The notes below the pieces were generated by a model. It was given only the letters and a program-made list of their open reading frames with translations. It made no database searches and had not been told where the DNA came from. 64,000 nt of DNA from an uncultured Pseudomonadales bacterium (lineage in GTDB: Bacteria > Pseudomonadota > Gammaproteobacteria > Pseudomonadales > Azotimanducaceae). Both the position numbers and the translations under genes were made by a program. Each line of letters begins with the position of its first letter. Position 1 is the stretch's first letter. Below, piece after piece: positions 1 through 8,043 of this stretch. The stretch is from the NCBI GenBank assembly GCA_951813295.1, contig CATOTI010000002.1, positions 806,001 through 870,000 on the forward strand. Reading direction: 5' to 3'.

Positions 1-48
1 ATCGACATCGCTGCCCTCGCGAATCCGGAACCCTTCGGCCGGCCTTGA

Positions 49-1032
49 TCACGAAATAGACGGATCTCCCTGCGCCTCGGCCCAGAGGTCCGTACTCAAG
101 TACTTCGTGCCGGAATCACAAATCAGAATCAAAACGTTCCCGCCACGAAGCGGCCCTTCCAATAGCTGAAGCGCGGCATCGACGTTCGCACCGGAGGAAA
201 AGCCGGCAAAGATCCCCTCGACTCGGGCCAGCTCGCGCGCCCGCGCGCGGGCAGCTTCACCGCTGACGCGAAGATATCCGTCCACCTCCACATCGGAGAG
301 GTAGGCGAGATCGCGCATCGCATAACCGCCGCCTTGAATCGGATGACCCCGGATTTCGCTCTCCGGGCGACTCATGACCGCAGCATCCTCTGGTTCGACC
401 AGATAGCAGTCGATCAACGCGTTCCTTTCCTTGAGATAGCGACTCACACCCGCAAACGTGCCGCCGGAGCCGACAAAATCGCAGAAGCCGTCGATTTGTC
501 CCTCCGCCTGTGTCCAGGCCTCAGGGGCCGTGCCGAAGAAATGGGCGTTCACACCGCCCGCCCGCACGAACTGATCGACCCGGAACGCGCCCCGATCCGT
601 GCAGATCGCCTGGGCGGTTTCTTCAACCCGGGCCAGATCGGCACCGCTGACCTCTCCCGGAATCGATTGCGGCGCTTGATCGACGAGAACGACCTCCGCC
701 CCGTGAGCCAACATCATCGTCGCGCGCTCGACTGAATTGCCCCGCGACATGACCGCAACGAACGGGTAGCCCTTCACGGCACAGACGATCGCGAGCCCCG
801 TTCCCATGTTGCCGCTCGTCAGCTCGACAACCGTCTGGCCTGGTTCGAGGCTGCCGTCGCGCTCCGCCTCTTCGATGATGCGAAGCGCCGCACGATCCTT
901 TTTAGAGAGACCGGGGTTGTAGATCTCGAGCTTCGCAAGGATCTTCCCGTCGACGTCGCGCGTGATGCGATCGAGGGAAACGAGTGGTGTTCCCCCGATC
1001 GTGGCCAATACGCTGTCAGCGACGGCGCTCAA
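49..1032 (-). CDS. PLP-dependent cysteine synthase/cystathionine beta-synthase family enzyme
   Basis: A 327-aa fold-type II PLP enzyme of the CysK/CBS superfamily; these cytoplasmic enzymes do beta-replacement or beta-elimination on activated serine or cysteine. Seen in the sequence: NPGLSKKDR at about residues 40-48, aligning with the NPGGSVKDR Schiff-base lysine motif (Lys45 proposed); the substrate loop TSGNMGTG at about 72-79; the phosphate loop GSGGT at about 188-192; and a C-terminal CDSGTKYLS block. Length fits single-domain CysK (about 310-330 aa) with no CBS regulatory domain. The start is TTG at 1032, six bases after the stop of the upstream monooxygenase, so the two are probably co-transcribed. 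The exact substrate cannot be read from sequence. Confident of family, not of reaction. Confidence 0.88.
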   Translation of the reverse strand: MSAVADSVLATIGGTPLVSLDRITRDVDGKILAKLEIYNPGLSKKDRAALRIIEEAERDGSLEPGQTVVELTSGNMGTGLAIVCAVKGYPFVAVMSRGNSVERATMMLAHGAEVVLVDQAPQSIPGEVSGADLARVEETAQAICTDRGAFRVDQFVRAGGVNAHFFGTAPEAWTQAEGQIDGFCDFVGSGGTFAGVSRYLKERNALIDCYLVEPEDAAVMSRPESEIRGHPIQGGGYAMRDLAYLSDVEVDGYLRVSGEAARARARELARVEGIFAGFSSGANVDAALQLLEGPLRGGNVLILICDSGTKYLSTDLWAEAQGDPSIS

Positions 1033-1038
1033 CTCGCG

Positions 1039-2838
1039 TTACGACAAAAAGCGAAGTCCTTCGAACGCGCCATCCTCGCGCCACTCCTCGAGGAGTTTGA
1101 AGAACCGAATCGAGCCGCCGCCGTAAGGGGCCGATTGGGCAGCGGTCGGATTCGGCTGCCCTTCGTTGTTGTAGTAACCCGGCGTGCAATCGGGACCACC
1201 GAGACCACCTAACGGTCCGCCGGAAAAGCCGAGAATCGTGTCTACCCACTGATCTTCCGACGCTTGTTCGACCTCGACCTGGGTGAAGCCCTGCTCGAGC
1301 GCGTGCTTGATGATGTGCGCCTGGTGCACGGCCGATTCGTCTAGGAGGTGCGGGAAGTTCGCGGTGAAGCCGCCCTGCGAGGTGTTCATGATGAAGAGGT
1401 TCGGGAAGCCGTAACTGCCCATGCCGTGAAGCGTCCGGGTGCCTTCCGACCAATGATCGGAGAGCGCACGGCCTGCCTTGCCATAGACCTCGTAGCCGGA
1501 GCGCCGTGTATAGCTCGTGCCGACTTCGAAACCGGTCGAATAGATGATGCAGTCGACCTCGTACTCGACCCCGCCGACAACAACACCGTTCTCGGTGACG
1601 CGATCGACGCCCTGGCCGTTGGTGTCGACCAGCGTCACGTTGGCGCGATTGAACGTCGGTAGATAGTCGTCGTTGAAGGTCGGCCGTTTGCAGAACATTT
1701 TGTAGTAAGGCTTCAGCTTCTCGGCGACATCCGGATCGTCCACATATTCATCGACTCGAGCGCGAATCTCTTCCATCTTCTCGAAGTTGGCCATTTCCAT
1801 GACCGTCGGGATGTCCATGTTGTCGCCGTCTTTCGCGCGGCGGAAATGCTGGAGCATCTTGCCGATGAGATCCGTCCATCCGTCGTCGACGAGATCCTCT
1901 TTTTGCGGAACACCGGAAATCAACGCGTTGAAGTTCTCCATGCGGTGTTTTTGCCAACCCGCCTCAAGTGAATCGGCCCAGGCCGTATCGGTCGGCCGAT
2001 TGCCACGGACGTCGACGGTCGACGGTGTGCGCTGGAAGACGTAGAGCTGTTCGGCTGTCTCGCCGAGGAACGGCACGCACTGGATAGCCGTCGCGCCCGT
2101 CCCAATGATCGCCACCCGCTTATCGGTCAGTTTGTCGAGCCCACCGTCCGGGCCGCCGCCCGTGTAGTCGTAATCCCAGCGGCTGGTGTGAAAACTGTGG
2201 CCCTTGAAGGTGTCGATCCCCGGGATGCCGGGAAGCTTCGGCCGGTGAAGCGGGCCATTCGCCATCGAGACGAACCGCGCCCGAATCGCGTCGCCCTGGT
2301 TCGTGTGCACGATCCAGCGCCGCGCGTCATCGTCCCAATCGAGGCGCTTCACCTCCGTCTGGAAGAGCGCGCTCTTGTAAAGGTCGAAATGCTCACCGAT
2401 CGCCGCGGAATGCGCGAGGATTTCCTTGGCGTAGGAGTACTTCTCGCGGGGCACGTAATCGAGCTCTTCGAGAAGCGGCAGATAGCAGTAGGACTCCACG
2501 TCGCACTGGGCGCCGGGATAGCGGTTCCAGTACCATGTGCCACCGAAGTCGCCGCCTTTTTCGATGATGCGAATATCGTCGATGCCAGCCTGGCGCAATC
2601 GCGCTGCCGCCTGCAGGCCACCGAAACCACCACCGACGAGCACCACGTCGACTTCGTCGAAGACGGGTTCACGCTCGATCGACTGATCGACATACGGATC
2701 GTCGAGGTAACGGCCGAACGCGTCCTTCATCTCGACGTATTGCTCGTTGCCGTCAGCACGCAGACGCTTGTCGCGTTCGACGCGATAGCGATCACGCAGG
2801 GCGTCCGGATCGAACGGTATTTCGCTGGCTTCACTCAT
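1039..2838 (-). CDS. Type I Baeyer-Villiger flavin monooxygenase
   Basis: A 599-aa FAD/NADPH-dependent monooxygenase, probably converting ketones to esters or lactones in the cytoplasm. Seen: a first Rossmann motif GGGFGG (about 69-74), the Baeyer-Villiger fingerprint FKGHSFHTSRW (about 211-221, matching FxGxxxHxxxW), and a second Rossmann motif GTGATA (about 246-251) for NADPH. The length matches phenylacetone/cyclohexanone-type enzymes with an N-terminal extension. The reading frame stays open upstream to 3288, but that part is antisense to the enolase gene and has no family similarity, so the ATG at 2838 with a GGGAG upstream is chosen. It precedes the PLP enzyme by 6 bp and is divergent from the dehydratase gene at 2963. 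The ketone substrate is unknown. Confidence 0.92.
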   Translation of the reverse strand: MSEASEIPFDPDALRDRYRVERDKRLRADGNEQYVEMKDAFGRYLDDPYVDQSIEREPVFDEVDVVLVGGGFGGLQAAARLRQAGIDDIRIIEKGGDFGGTWYWNRYPGAQCDVESYCYLPLLEELDYVPREKYSYAKEILAHSAAIGEHFDLYKSALFQTEVKRLDWDDDARRWIVHTNQGDAIRARFVSMANGPLHRPKLPGIPGIDTFKGHSFHTSRWDYDYTGGGPDGGLDKLTDKRVAIIGTGATAIQCVPFLGETAEQLYVFQRTPSTVDVRGNRPTDTAWADSLEAGWQKHRMENFNALISGVPQKEDLVDDGWTDLIGKMLQHFRRAKDGDNMDIPTVMEMANFEKMEEIRARVDEYVDDPDVAEKLKPYYKMFCKRPTFNDDYLPTFNRANVTLVDTNGQGVDRVTENGVVVGGVEYEVDCIIYSTGFEVGTSYTRRSGYEVYGKAGRALSDHWSEGTRTLHGMGSYGFPNLFIMNTSQGGFTANFPHLLDESAVHQAHIIKHALEQGFTQVEVEQASEDQWVDTILGFSGGPLGGLGGPDCTPGYYNNEGQPNPTAAQSAPYGGGSIRFFKLLEEWREDGAFEGLRFLS

Positions 2839-2962
2839 GTTTCTTGGGCTCCCGGGGATGCGTTCGGAAAACAAAGCGGCGCAGTATGCGTGAGAAGGCG
2901 ATGATTCGCAGGATCCGGCTGAACGCAAAATTGACCGGAGTTGAACAAGGAGAGAACGCGAA

Positions 2963-4048
2963 ATGAAGATCACCGATATCAAACTGACCCTCATCAACTG
3001 GGAGGTCGAGCCGTGGCGCACCGCGACGATGCACTTCGGCGGCAAGACCAGCCTCGGCATCGTCGCCGTCGAGACCGACGAAGGCATCACCGGCAACGCG
3101 TTCTTGGGCGGCGGCGCAGTGCGCGCGATGCAACTCATACAGCTCAAGGGACGCCTGATCGGACGTGATCCGAGCGATATCGGCGCGATCTGGAAGGATC
3201 TCTGGCCGACGCACCGGGGCATCCACCTGGCGGTCATCGGTGCGATCGACGTCGCGCTCTGGGACATCGCCGGCAAAGCGGCCGACATGCCGATTCACCG
3301 TCTGCTCGGCAGTTCTCGGACGACCGTGCCCGCCTACGCGAGCGCCGATTGGTTCGCCACCGCCCAGGAATTCGCGGACGAAGCCCGAGCTTTCAAGGAC
3401 GCCGGTTGGCTCGCTTACAAGATTCACCCGCACGCACAATGGAAATCGGATATCGAGATCTGCGCGATGGTTCGCGAAGCCGTCGGTGACGACTACGTCC
3501 TGATGCTCGATTCGATGTGGTCGTACTGCTACGAAGACGCGCTACGAGTCGGTCGTGCGATCGAGAAGCTCGATTACTTCTGGTACGAGGACCCGCTCGA
3601 AGAAGACGACATCTACAACTACACGAAGCTCAAGCAGAAGCTCGACATCCCGATGATCAACACCGAGTTCGCGCCGAATGGCTTCTACGGCATGGCGCAG
3701 TGGGTCCAGGCGCAGGCGACGGACATGCTGCGCGGCGACGTTGCGGTCTGCGGCGGCATCACGCCGATGGTGAAGATCGCCCACCTCGCCGAAGCGTTTC
3801 ACATGAAGTGCGAGATCCACCACGGCGGAAACTCGCTCAACAACGTCGCCAATCTGCACGTCACGATGGCGATCCCGAACTGCGACTACTACGAAGTCTT
3901 TCCCTGCAGCGGCGCCAACAAATATGCCCTCGTCAACGACATCGAAGTCGACGAAAACGGCATGGTCCACGCGTTCGAAGGACCCGGACTCGGCGCCGAG
4001 ATCGACTGGGATCTGGTCGATCGCGAAACGATCAAGGTGTACGAGTAA
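2963..4048 (+). CDS. Mandelate racemase/muconate lactonizing (enolase superfamily) enzyme
   Basis: A 361-aa enolase-superfamily enzyme, a Mg-dependent barrel that abstracts the proton alpha to a carboxylate; sugar-acid dehydratases are the commonest role. Seen: an N-terminal capping domain (about 1-125) followed by the barrel with a KIH motif (catalytic lysine), three metal ligands in the contexts MLDSMW, WYEDPL and NTEF, and a late EIHHGG histidine. The start has a clear AAGGAGAG 8 bases upstream. It diverges from the monooxygenase and converges with the WD40 gene (7 bp). A second, more distant member lies at 9043, also with KIH. The substrate is not deducible; dehydration of an aldonic acid is an inference. 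Confidence 0.9.
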   Translation: MKITDIKLTLINWEVEPWRTATMHFGGKTSLGIVAVETDEGITGNAFLGGGAVRAMQLIQLKGRLIGRDPSDIGAIWKDLWPTHRGIHLAVIGAIDVALWDIAGKAADMPIHRLLGSSRTTVPAYASADWFATAQEFADEARAFKDAGWLAYKIHPHAQWKSDIEICAMVREAVGDDYVLMLDSMWSYCYEDALRVGRAIEKLDYFWYEDPLEEDDIYNYTKLKQKLDIPMINTEFAPNGFYGMAQWVQAQATDMLRGDVAVCGGITPMVKIAHLAEAFHMKCEIHHGGNSLNNVANLHVTMAIPNCDYYEVFPCSGANKYALVNDIEVDENGMVHAFEGPGLGAEIDWDLVDRETIKVYE

Positions 4049-4055
4049 GCCCGGT

Positions 4056-5726
4056 TCAGACGGGAAGTTCGGCCCGCCGCCGCGCGCGCTCGGCCGTGAG
4101 GAGTGTGACGACTTCGCCCGGGCCGAGCGCGAGCGCGGCAAGCGGTTGGTCGCCCAAACGGTGTACGCGCGCTGACCGGCGGTCGTAGACCGCGCCGATA
4201 CCGTTTTGCGAACAGGACACGACGTAACGACCGTCATCTGACACCAACAATTGGCGCACCCAGCAGTCATGGCGCCGGTGCAGCTCGACGAACGAACCGT
4301 TCTCGGGTGTGACGAGGCCGACCACGCCGTCGTTGAAAGCAACCAGTGCGCCCGTTTGATCCGGCAACAGTCGAACGGCCGAACTGTCCTGGTGAGGCAA
4401 CGGCCAAGACGCAGCGACGCGGCGATCTCGCCACACCGTGAGCGTCGCGTTCTCGCCCACTGTCACGATCAACGAACCGGCGGCATCGATGTCAGCAAGT
4501 GTGTGGCTGCCGGTGCCGATGTCGTATTCGGCGTAGCGTTTTGCCCGCGCAGCGACATCCCACTCGATCCATCGGTCGGCTCCCGCACTCAACAACACAC
4601 CCGCTCGCGGCGCGACCGACAATGAAAAGACCGACCCGCCGTGCTCGAGGCGCGCCGTCGGGGTTTCTTCTTCGCCCCAGATGAAAATCGATCCATCGAG
4701 ACTACCGGTCGCCACCTGCTCACGATCGATCGTGGCGGCGGCGTACGCCATGAAACCGTGCGCCGGGACACGGCGCGAATCTCCGTCCGCCCCGACCCAG
4801 ACCACGGCACCGTCCTGACGCCCGGCGATCAAAGAATCGCCGCGCACGGCCGCCGTGAGGATTCCACGATGCCGCCCGGCGACCGTCCAAGCGGGCGTGC
4901 GCTCACCCGCTTCGACAAAATGAATCGCGCCGCCGTCATCGCCCATCACAACGGCACCGTCGTCCCGCACGTCGATCGCACGCGCCGCGAAACCGTCGAC
5001 GCCGTCGATCCGCTGCGTCACGCGCGTATCGAGATCGACGATCAACGGCGCACCCGCCGGCCCGACAAACGCACGGCGCGCCCTCGCGTCCACCGCGAGC
5101 CCCCACACGGGCTCCCCAAGATCAAGACGCCAATGCTCGAGTCCGCGGGTGACATCCCAAGCGATCACGAGACCGTCCTCGCCCGCCGTCACGACATGGC
5201 GACCATCGAGACTCGCGACGCGCGCGACCCAGGCAGCGTGCCCCGCGAGGACCGATTCACGCGCACCCGATGACCGCTGTGAGCAAACCACCCGGCCGTC
5301 CCGGCCGCCGGAGATCATCCGCTCGCCGCTGACGATCAAGCACTCGACCGCCCCGTCGTGTGCATCGAACGTTCTCTCGTTGTGCGCTGACGCGACGGTT
5401 ATCGCCCCATCGCTCCGCCCCACGAGAACTTCGTCGTCGATCGCGGCAACCGCATGGAGCGGAGCGTCGAACGCCACCTCACGCAGCAACCGACCGTCGT
5501 GCGTCGAGTACCGCAACCAGCCGTCGTGCCCGGCACTCACGATCGTATCTTCAAGCACTGCGATCGCGTTGATCGGCCCGTCGTGCACGCCGAATCTCGC
5601 GATCAGATCCTGCGTCGCGACGTCCCACACCGCGATCGATCCTTCGATCGACGCCGAGAAGAATCTTCGACCACTCGCATCGAAGCTGATTTGATGGACG
5701 AAGCCGAGATGCCCTTCGAGCGCCAT
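4056..5726 (-). CDS. WD40 repeat beta-propeller protein
   Basis: A 556-aa protein made almost only of WD40-type repeats (recurring blocks ending in VWD, IAWD, FIWG or TVW after a GH start), enough for about 13-14 blades, so possibly two seven-bladed propellers. There is no signal peptide, no transmembrane segment and no attached kinase, caspase or NTPase domain of the kind that often carries bacterial WD40 repeats. WD40 propellers are protein-interaction scaffolds, so the partner is unknown. It stands alone: convergent with the upstream-strand dehydratase (7 bp) and followed on its 5' side by about 1 kb of non-coding repeats. The start at 5726 (MALEGHLG) begins directly in the first repeat. 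Confidence 0.82.
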   Translation of the reverse strand: MALEGHLGFVHQISFDASGRRFFSASIEGSIAVWDVATQDLIARFGVHDGPINAIAVLEDTIVSAGHDGWLRYSTHDGRLLREVAFDAPLHAVAAIDDEVLVGRSDGAITVASAHNERTFDAHDGAVECLIVSGERMISGGRDGRVVCSQRSSGARESVLAGHAAWVARVASLDGRHVVTAGEDGLVIAWDVTRGLEHWRLDLGEPVWGLAVDARARRAFVGPAGAPLIVDLDTRVTQRIDGVDGFAARAIDVRDDGAVVMGDDGGAIHFVEAGERTPAWTVAGRHRGILTAAVRGDSLIAGRQDGAVVWVGADGDSRRVPAHGFMAYAAATIDREQVATGSLDGSIFIWGEEETPTARLEHGGSVFSLSVAPRAGVLLSAGADRWIEWDVAARAKRYAEYDIGTGSHTLADIDAAGSLIVTVGENATLTVWRDRRVAASWPLPHQDSSAVRLLPDQTGALVAFNDGVVGLVTPENGSFVELHRRHDCWVRQLLVSDDGRYVVSCSQNGIGAVYDRRSARVHRLGDQPLAALALGPGEVVTLLTAERARRRAELPV

Positions 5727-5859
5727 AGCCGAACCCCCGTCGCTGGACTCGCCAACATTAAACGGCCGGCGGATCGAGCGTTTCCAGATCGTCGGGTGGA
5801 GGGATTTGTGGGCGCTGGGAAGGCGTGGCTTGGTTTCTGGGAAACGGGATCCGGCGACG

Positions 5860-6735
5860 TTGGGAAGTCCGCTTCACCGGAGGAGTAGGCTGGAACTTTG
5901 TTTGCTTTTTCTTGTGGTGGCTCTGCCCCCACGCCCCCCGCCGGATCGGCGCTGAGTCTGAGTTGGCGGATTGGGGAATCTCGCCGCGCGCCCAGTCCGG
6001 CGCGGAATCGCTGAACGCGGTTCCCCCCTGCGCGCATTGCGCGCGCCGCGGGGGTGGGTGTGTTCGCCGGAAGGCGTCGGTCGATGTCGGGCGGGATTTG
6101 TAGGGCGGGTTGGTCGACTTCGCAGGATGTGCTGGGATGTGCCGCTCGATGATCTGGAAACGGCTGGTTTGACGGGCTGGGAAGCGTTGACTGGCCGGAG
6201 GAGTAGGCTGGGATTCTGATTGCTCTTTCTTGTGGGGGCTCCGCCCCCACGCCCCCGCCGGATCGGCGGTGAGTCTGAGTTGGCTGATGGGGAAATCTCG
6301 CCGCGCGCTTAAGTCGCGGCGCGGAATCGCTGCGGGTGGTTCCCCCCTGGCGCGCGTTGCGCGCCGGGGCCCCGGGTCATGGGCGTGATCGTCGGAAGGC
6401 GTCGGTCCATATCGTGCGGGACTCCCAGGGTGGTTTAGTCGGCTTTGCAGAATGCGCTGGGAACTGTTTGCAGGATCCTGCGAATCCCGTCTTCCGCTCG
6501 ATTTCCTGGAAAGGATTTGCAGGCTGATTGGTTCGCTACAGACGTCCTAAGGGCAAATTAGTTCTAAAGCCGGCAAACCCCAATCAGCGAAATCGATGAC
6601 CTCCAGCCCGGCGCGGCATTGCCACGACGCAGGGGGGGTCCTAGGGGGGACCCGGAGGGTCCCCCTAGAAGAAAAAGCCACGATATTCAAGCCTCAAACT
6701 GCCGCCGGATCGACACTTCCCAGATCGCCAGCCGA
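5860..6735 (+). repeat. Composite GC-rich intergenic repeat, left copy
   Basis: This gene-free region is a three-part repeat. Two tandem units of about 320-350 bp (about 5860-6173 and 6174-6520) each open with ccggaggagtaggctgg and contain the hairpin block around gtgggggctccgcccccac. A third element (about 6521-6735) contains a 57-nt core (6547-6603) and a 12-bp stem hairpin at 6641-6668. The whole assembly recurs in inverted orientation at 61172-62007 with the same unit order. Open frames here are short and not protein-like. I see no terminator T-tracts after the hairpins, no transposase and no clear target duplication. It may be a non-autonomous element or a structured RNA; function unknown. 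Boundaries are approximate. Confidence 0.85.
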
Positions 6736-6752
6736 CACATTCGCAGCCTCCA

Positions 6753-6920
6753 TCAACGCTTCCCAGACTCCAATTTCGGCAACCGCCCCGCGTCTCGCAA
6801 CGCCTGGCGGATCAGGAAATCGAGCTGCGCGTTGACACTGCGCAGCTCGTCGTCCGCCCAGCGGCGCAGTGCGTCGAGCACCGCTGGGTCGGTTCTCAGC
6901 AAAAACGATGTCTTTGCCAT
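6753..6920 (-). CDS. Small Arc-like ribbon-helix-helix protein
   Basis: A 55-aa protein too short for usual ORF filters. It starts MAKTSFLLRTDP and continues through LDALRRWADDELRSVNAQ to DFLIRQALRDAGRL, the beta-strand plus two-helix layout of Arc/CopG ribbon-helix-helix DNA-binding proteins; the SVNAQ stretch is typical of Arc-like members. A GAGGAGGGGG Shine-Dalgarno lies just before the ATG at 6920. It sits 20 bp downstream of the SPFH gene on the same strand, almost certainly in one operon. From memory, a small RHH gene often follows this class of SPFH gene. The target is unknown; an autoregulatory role on the SPFH promoter is an inference. It ends close to the left composite repeat. Confidence 0.85.
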   Translation of the reverse strand: MAKTSFLLRTDPAVLDALRRWADDELRSVNAQLDFLIRQALRDAGRLPKLESGKR

Positions 6921-6940
6921 CGGCCCCCTCCTCGCGCGGA

Positions 6941-7879
6941 TCAGTTGTACAGCGATCCGGTGTTGACGATCGGTTGCGCGTGGGAGTTACCGCAGAGCAC
7001 GACGAGGAGGTTCGAGACCATGCTGGCGCGACGCTCCTCGTCGAGTTCGATGATGCCTTCGCTCGCAATGCGATCGAGCGCGCTCTGCACCATCCCGACG
7101 GCGCCTTCGACAATCTGTGTGCGGGCCGCGACGATCGCGGCCGCTTGCTGGCGCTGCAGCATCGCCGCGGCGATCTCCTGGGCATAAGCGAGGTGGCTGA
7201 TGCGCGCTTCGACGACCTCGACGCCAGCCTTGTCCAGGCGTTCCTGGATGTCCTGCTGGAGCTGGTCGCTGATCTCGATGGTGCTGCCGCGAAGTGAGAT
7301 CTCGGCGTCCTCGCTGTCGTACGGGTGCCGGCTGGCAAGGCTCCGTAGCGCCGCCTCGCTCTGCACGGCGACGAAGTCCTCGTAGTCGTCGACCTCGAAC
7401 ATCGCTTCCGCGGTATCGACGACCCGCCAGACGACGACGGCCGAGATTTCGATCGGGTTCCCGTCACGGTCGTTCACCTTCGACGGTCGGCCGGAGGAAC
7501 GCGTCGCGGCCTGAACGACCTGACCAGCATCGCCGCGGACTTCGGCCGTGGAGGTCGCGCCCGTCTCGAAGTTGCGTACGCGCATCGAGATCTTTTTCTT
7601 CGAGAAGAAAGGATTCACCCAGAAGAAACCCGTTTCGCGAATCGAACCCCGGTACTCACCGAAGAGCAGCAAGACCCGTGCGTCGTTTGGCGCAACGGCG
7701 AGAAAACCGATGCAGAGCACGACGACGACCGGTATGAGCAACACCGCTAGGAGAATGATCACCGGCGCCTCGAACGCGATGCCCGTGATGAGGCCGGCAA
7801 TCGCGACGAAGAACATCACGATGAGGACGAACAACATCATCCAGCCACTGTTCGGTTGGAATTGCTTTTCTTGAACCAT
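6941..7879 (-). CDS. SPFH/Band 7 domain membrane protein
   Basis: A 312-aa SPFH (stomatin/prohibitin/flotillin) family protein, a membrane scaffold of microdomains. Seen: two hydrophobic segments near the N-terminus (about residues 13-33 and 38-62), then an SPFH domain with the APNDARVLLLFGEYRG strand and the RVRNFET block, then a coiled-coil-prone segment rich in Ala/Gln with AYAQEIAAAMLQRQQA. The frame is open 30 codons further up, but the ATG at 7879 has GAGGAG nine bases upstream and starts MVQEKQ, so it is preferred. The gene is followed by the RHH gene and preceded by an AT-rich inverted-repeat region (7921-7950). The precise role is unknown. Confidence 0.9.
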   Translation of the reverse strand: MVQEKQFQPNSGWMMLFVLIVMFFVAIAGLITGIAFEAPVIILLAVLLIPVVVVLCIGFLAVAPNDARVLLLFGEYRGSIRETGFFWVNPFFSKKKISMRVRNFETGATSTAEVRGDAGQVVQAATRSSGRPSKVNDRDGNPIEISAVVVWRVVDTAEAMFEVDDYEDFVAVQSEAALRSLASRHPYDSEDAEISLRGSTIEISDQLQQDIQERLDKAGVEVVEARISHLAYAQEIAAAMLQRQQAAAIVAARTQIVEGAVGMVQSALDRIASEGIIELDEERRASMVSNLLVVLCGNSHAQPIVNTGSLYN

Positions 7880-7920
7880 GACGAACTCCTCTTCCGTCGT
7901 CCGAGTGTTCCTCGGCGAAC

Positions 7921-7950
7921 AGATATCTAAAAGATATATAAATGATATCA
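7921..7950 (-). promoter_or_regulatory. AT-rich operator-like inverted repeats upstream of SPFH gene
   Basis: In an otherwise GC-rich window this 30-bp stretch is almost pure AT and contains two overlapping inverted repeats: ATATCT-aaa-AGATAT (7923-7937) and GATAT-N7-ATATC (7933-7949). It lies about 42 bp upstream of the SPFH start codon, where a promoter and operator would be. The adjacent small RHH protein is a candidate ligand, as is a PadR- or MarR-type regulator encoded elsewhere. The symmetry is seen; the regulatory role is inferred. Confidence 0.5.
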
Positions 7951-8043
7951 CTTCGATAGCATTCGGCAACCCGGCCAGATCGCCTCGCTACCATGCGTTC
8001 ACCAGCCGGCATTGCCGGGCGCAAGGGGACGCTCGCCAGAGAC

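Noticed and set aside
2839-3288. The 749-aa version of the monooxygenase ORF with 150 extra N-terminal residues
   Set aside because: The extra part is antisense to the dehydratase gene, has no family similarity, and the ATG at 2838 gives the normal family length.
3542-4342. 266-aa minus-strand ORF overlapping the end of the enolase gene
   Set aside because: Antisense shadow of the enolase and WD40 genes.
5727-6752. Small ORFs inside the composite repeat
   Set aside because: They have repeat-derived, non-protein-like sequences and are interrupted in the other copy.
6694-7467. 257-aa minus-strand ORF across the SPFH gene
   Set aside because: Ser/Arg-rich shadow of the SPFH and RHH genes in another frame.
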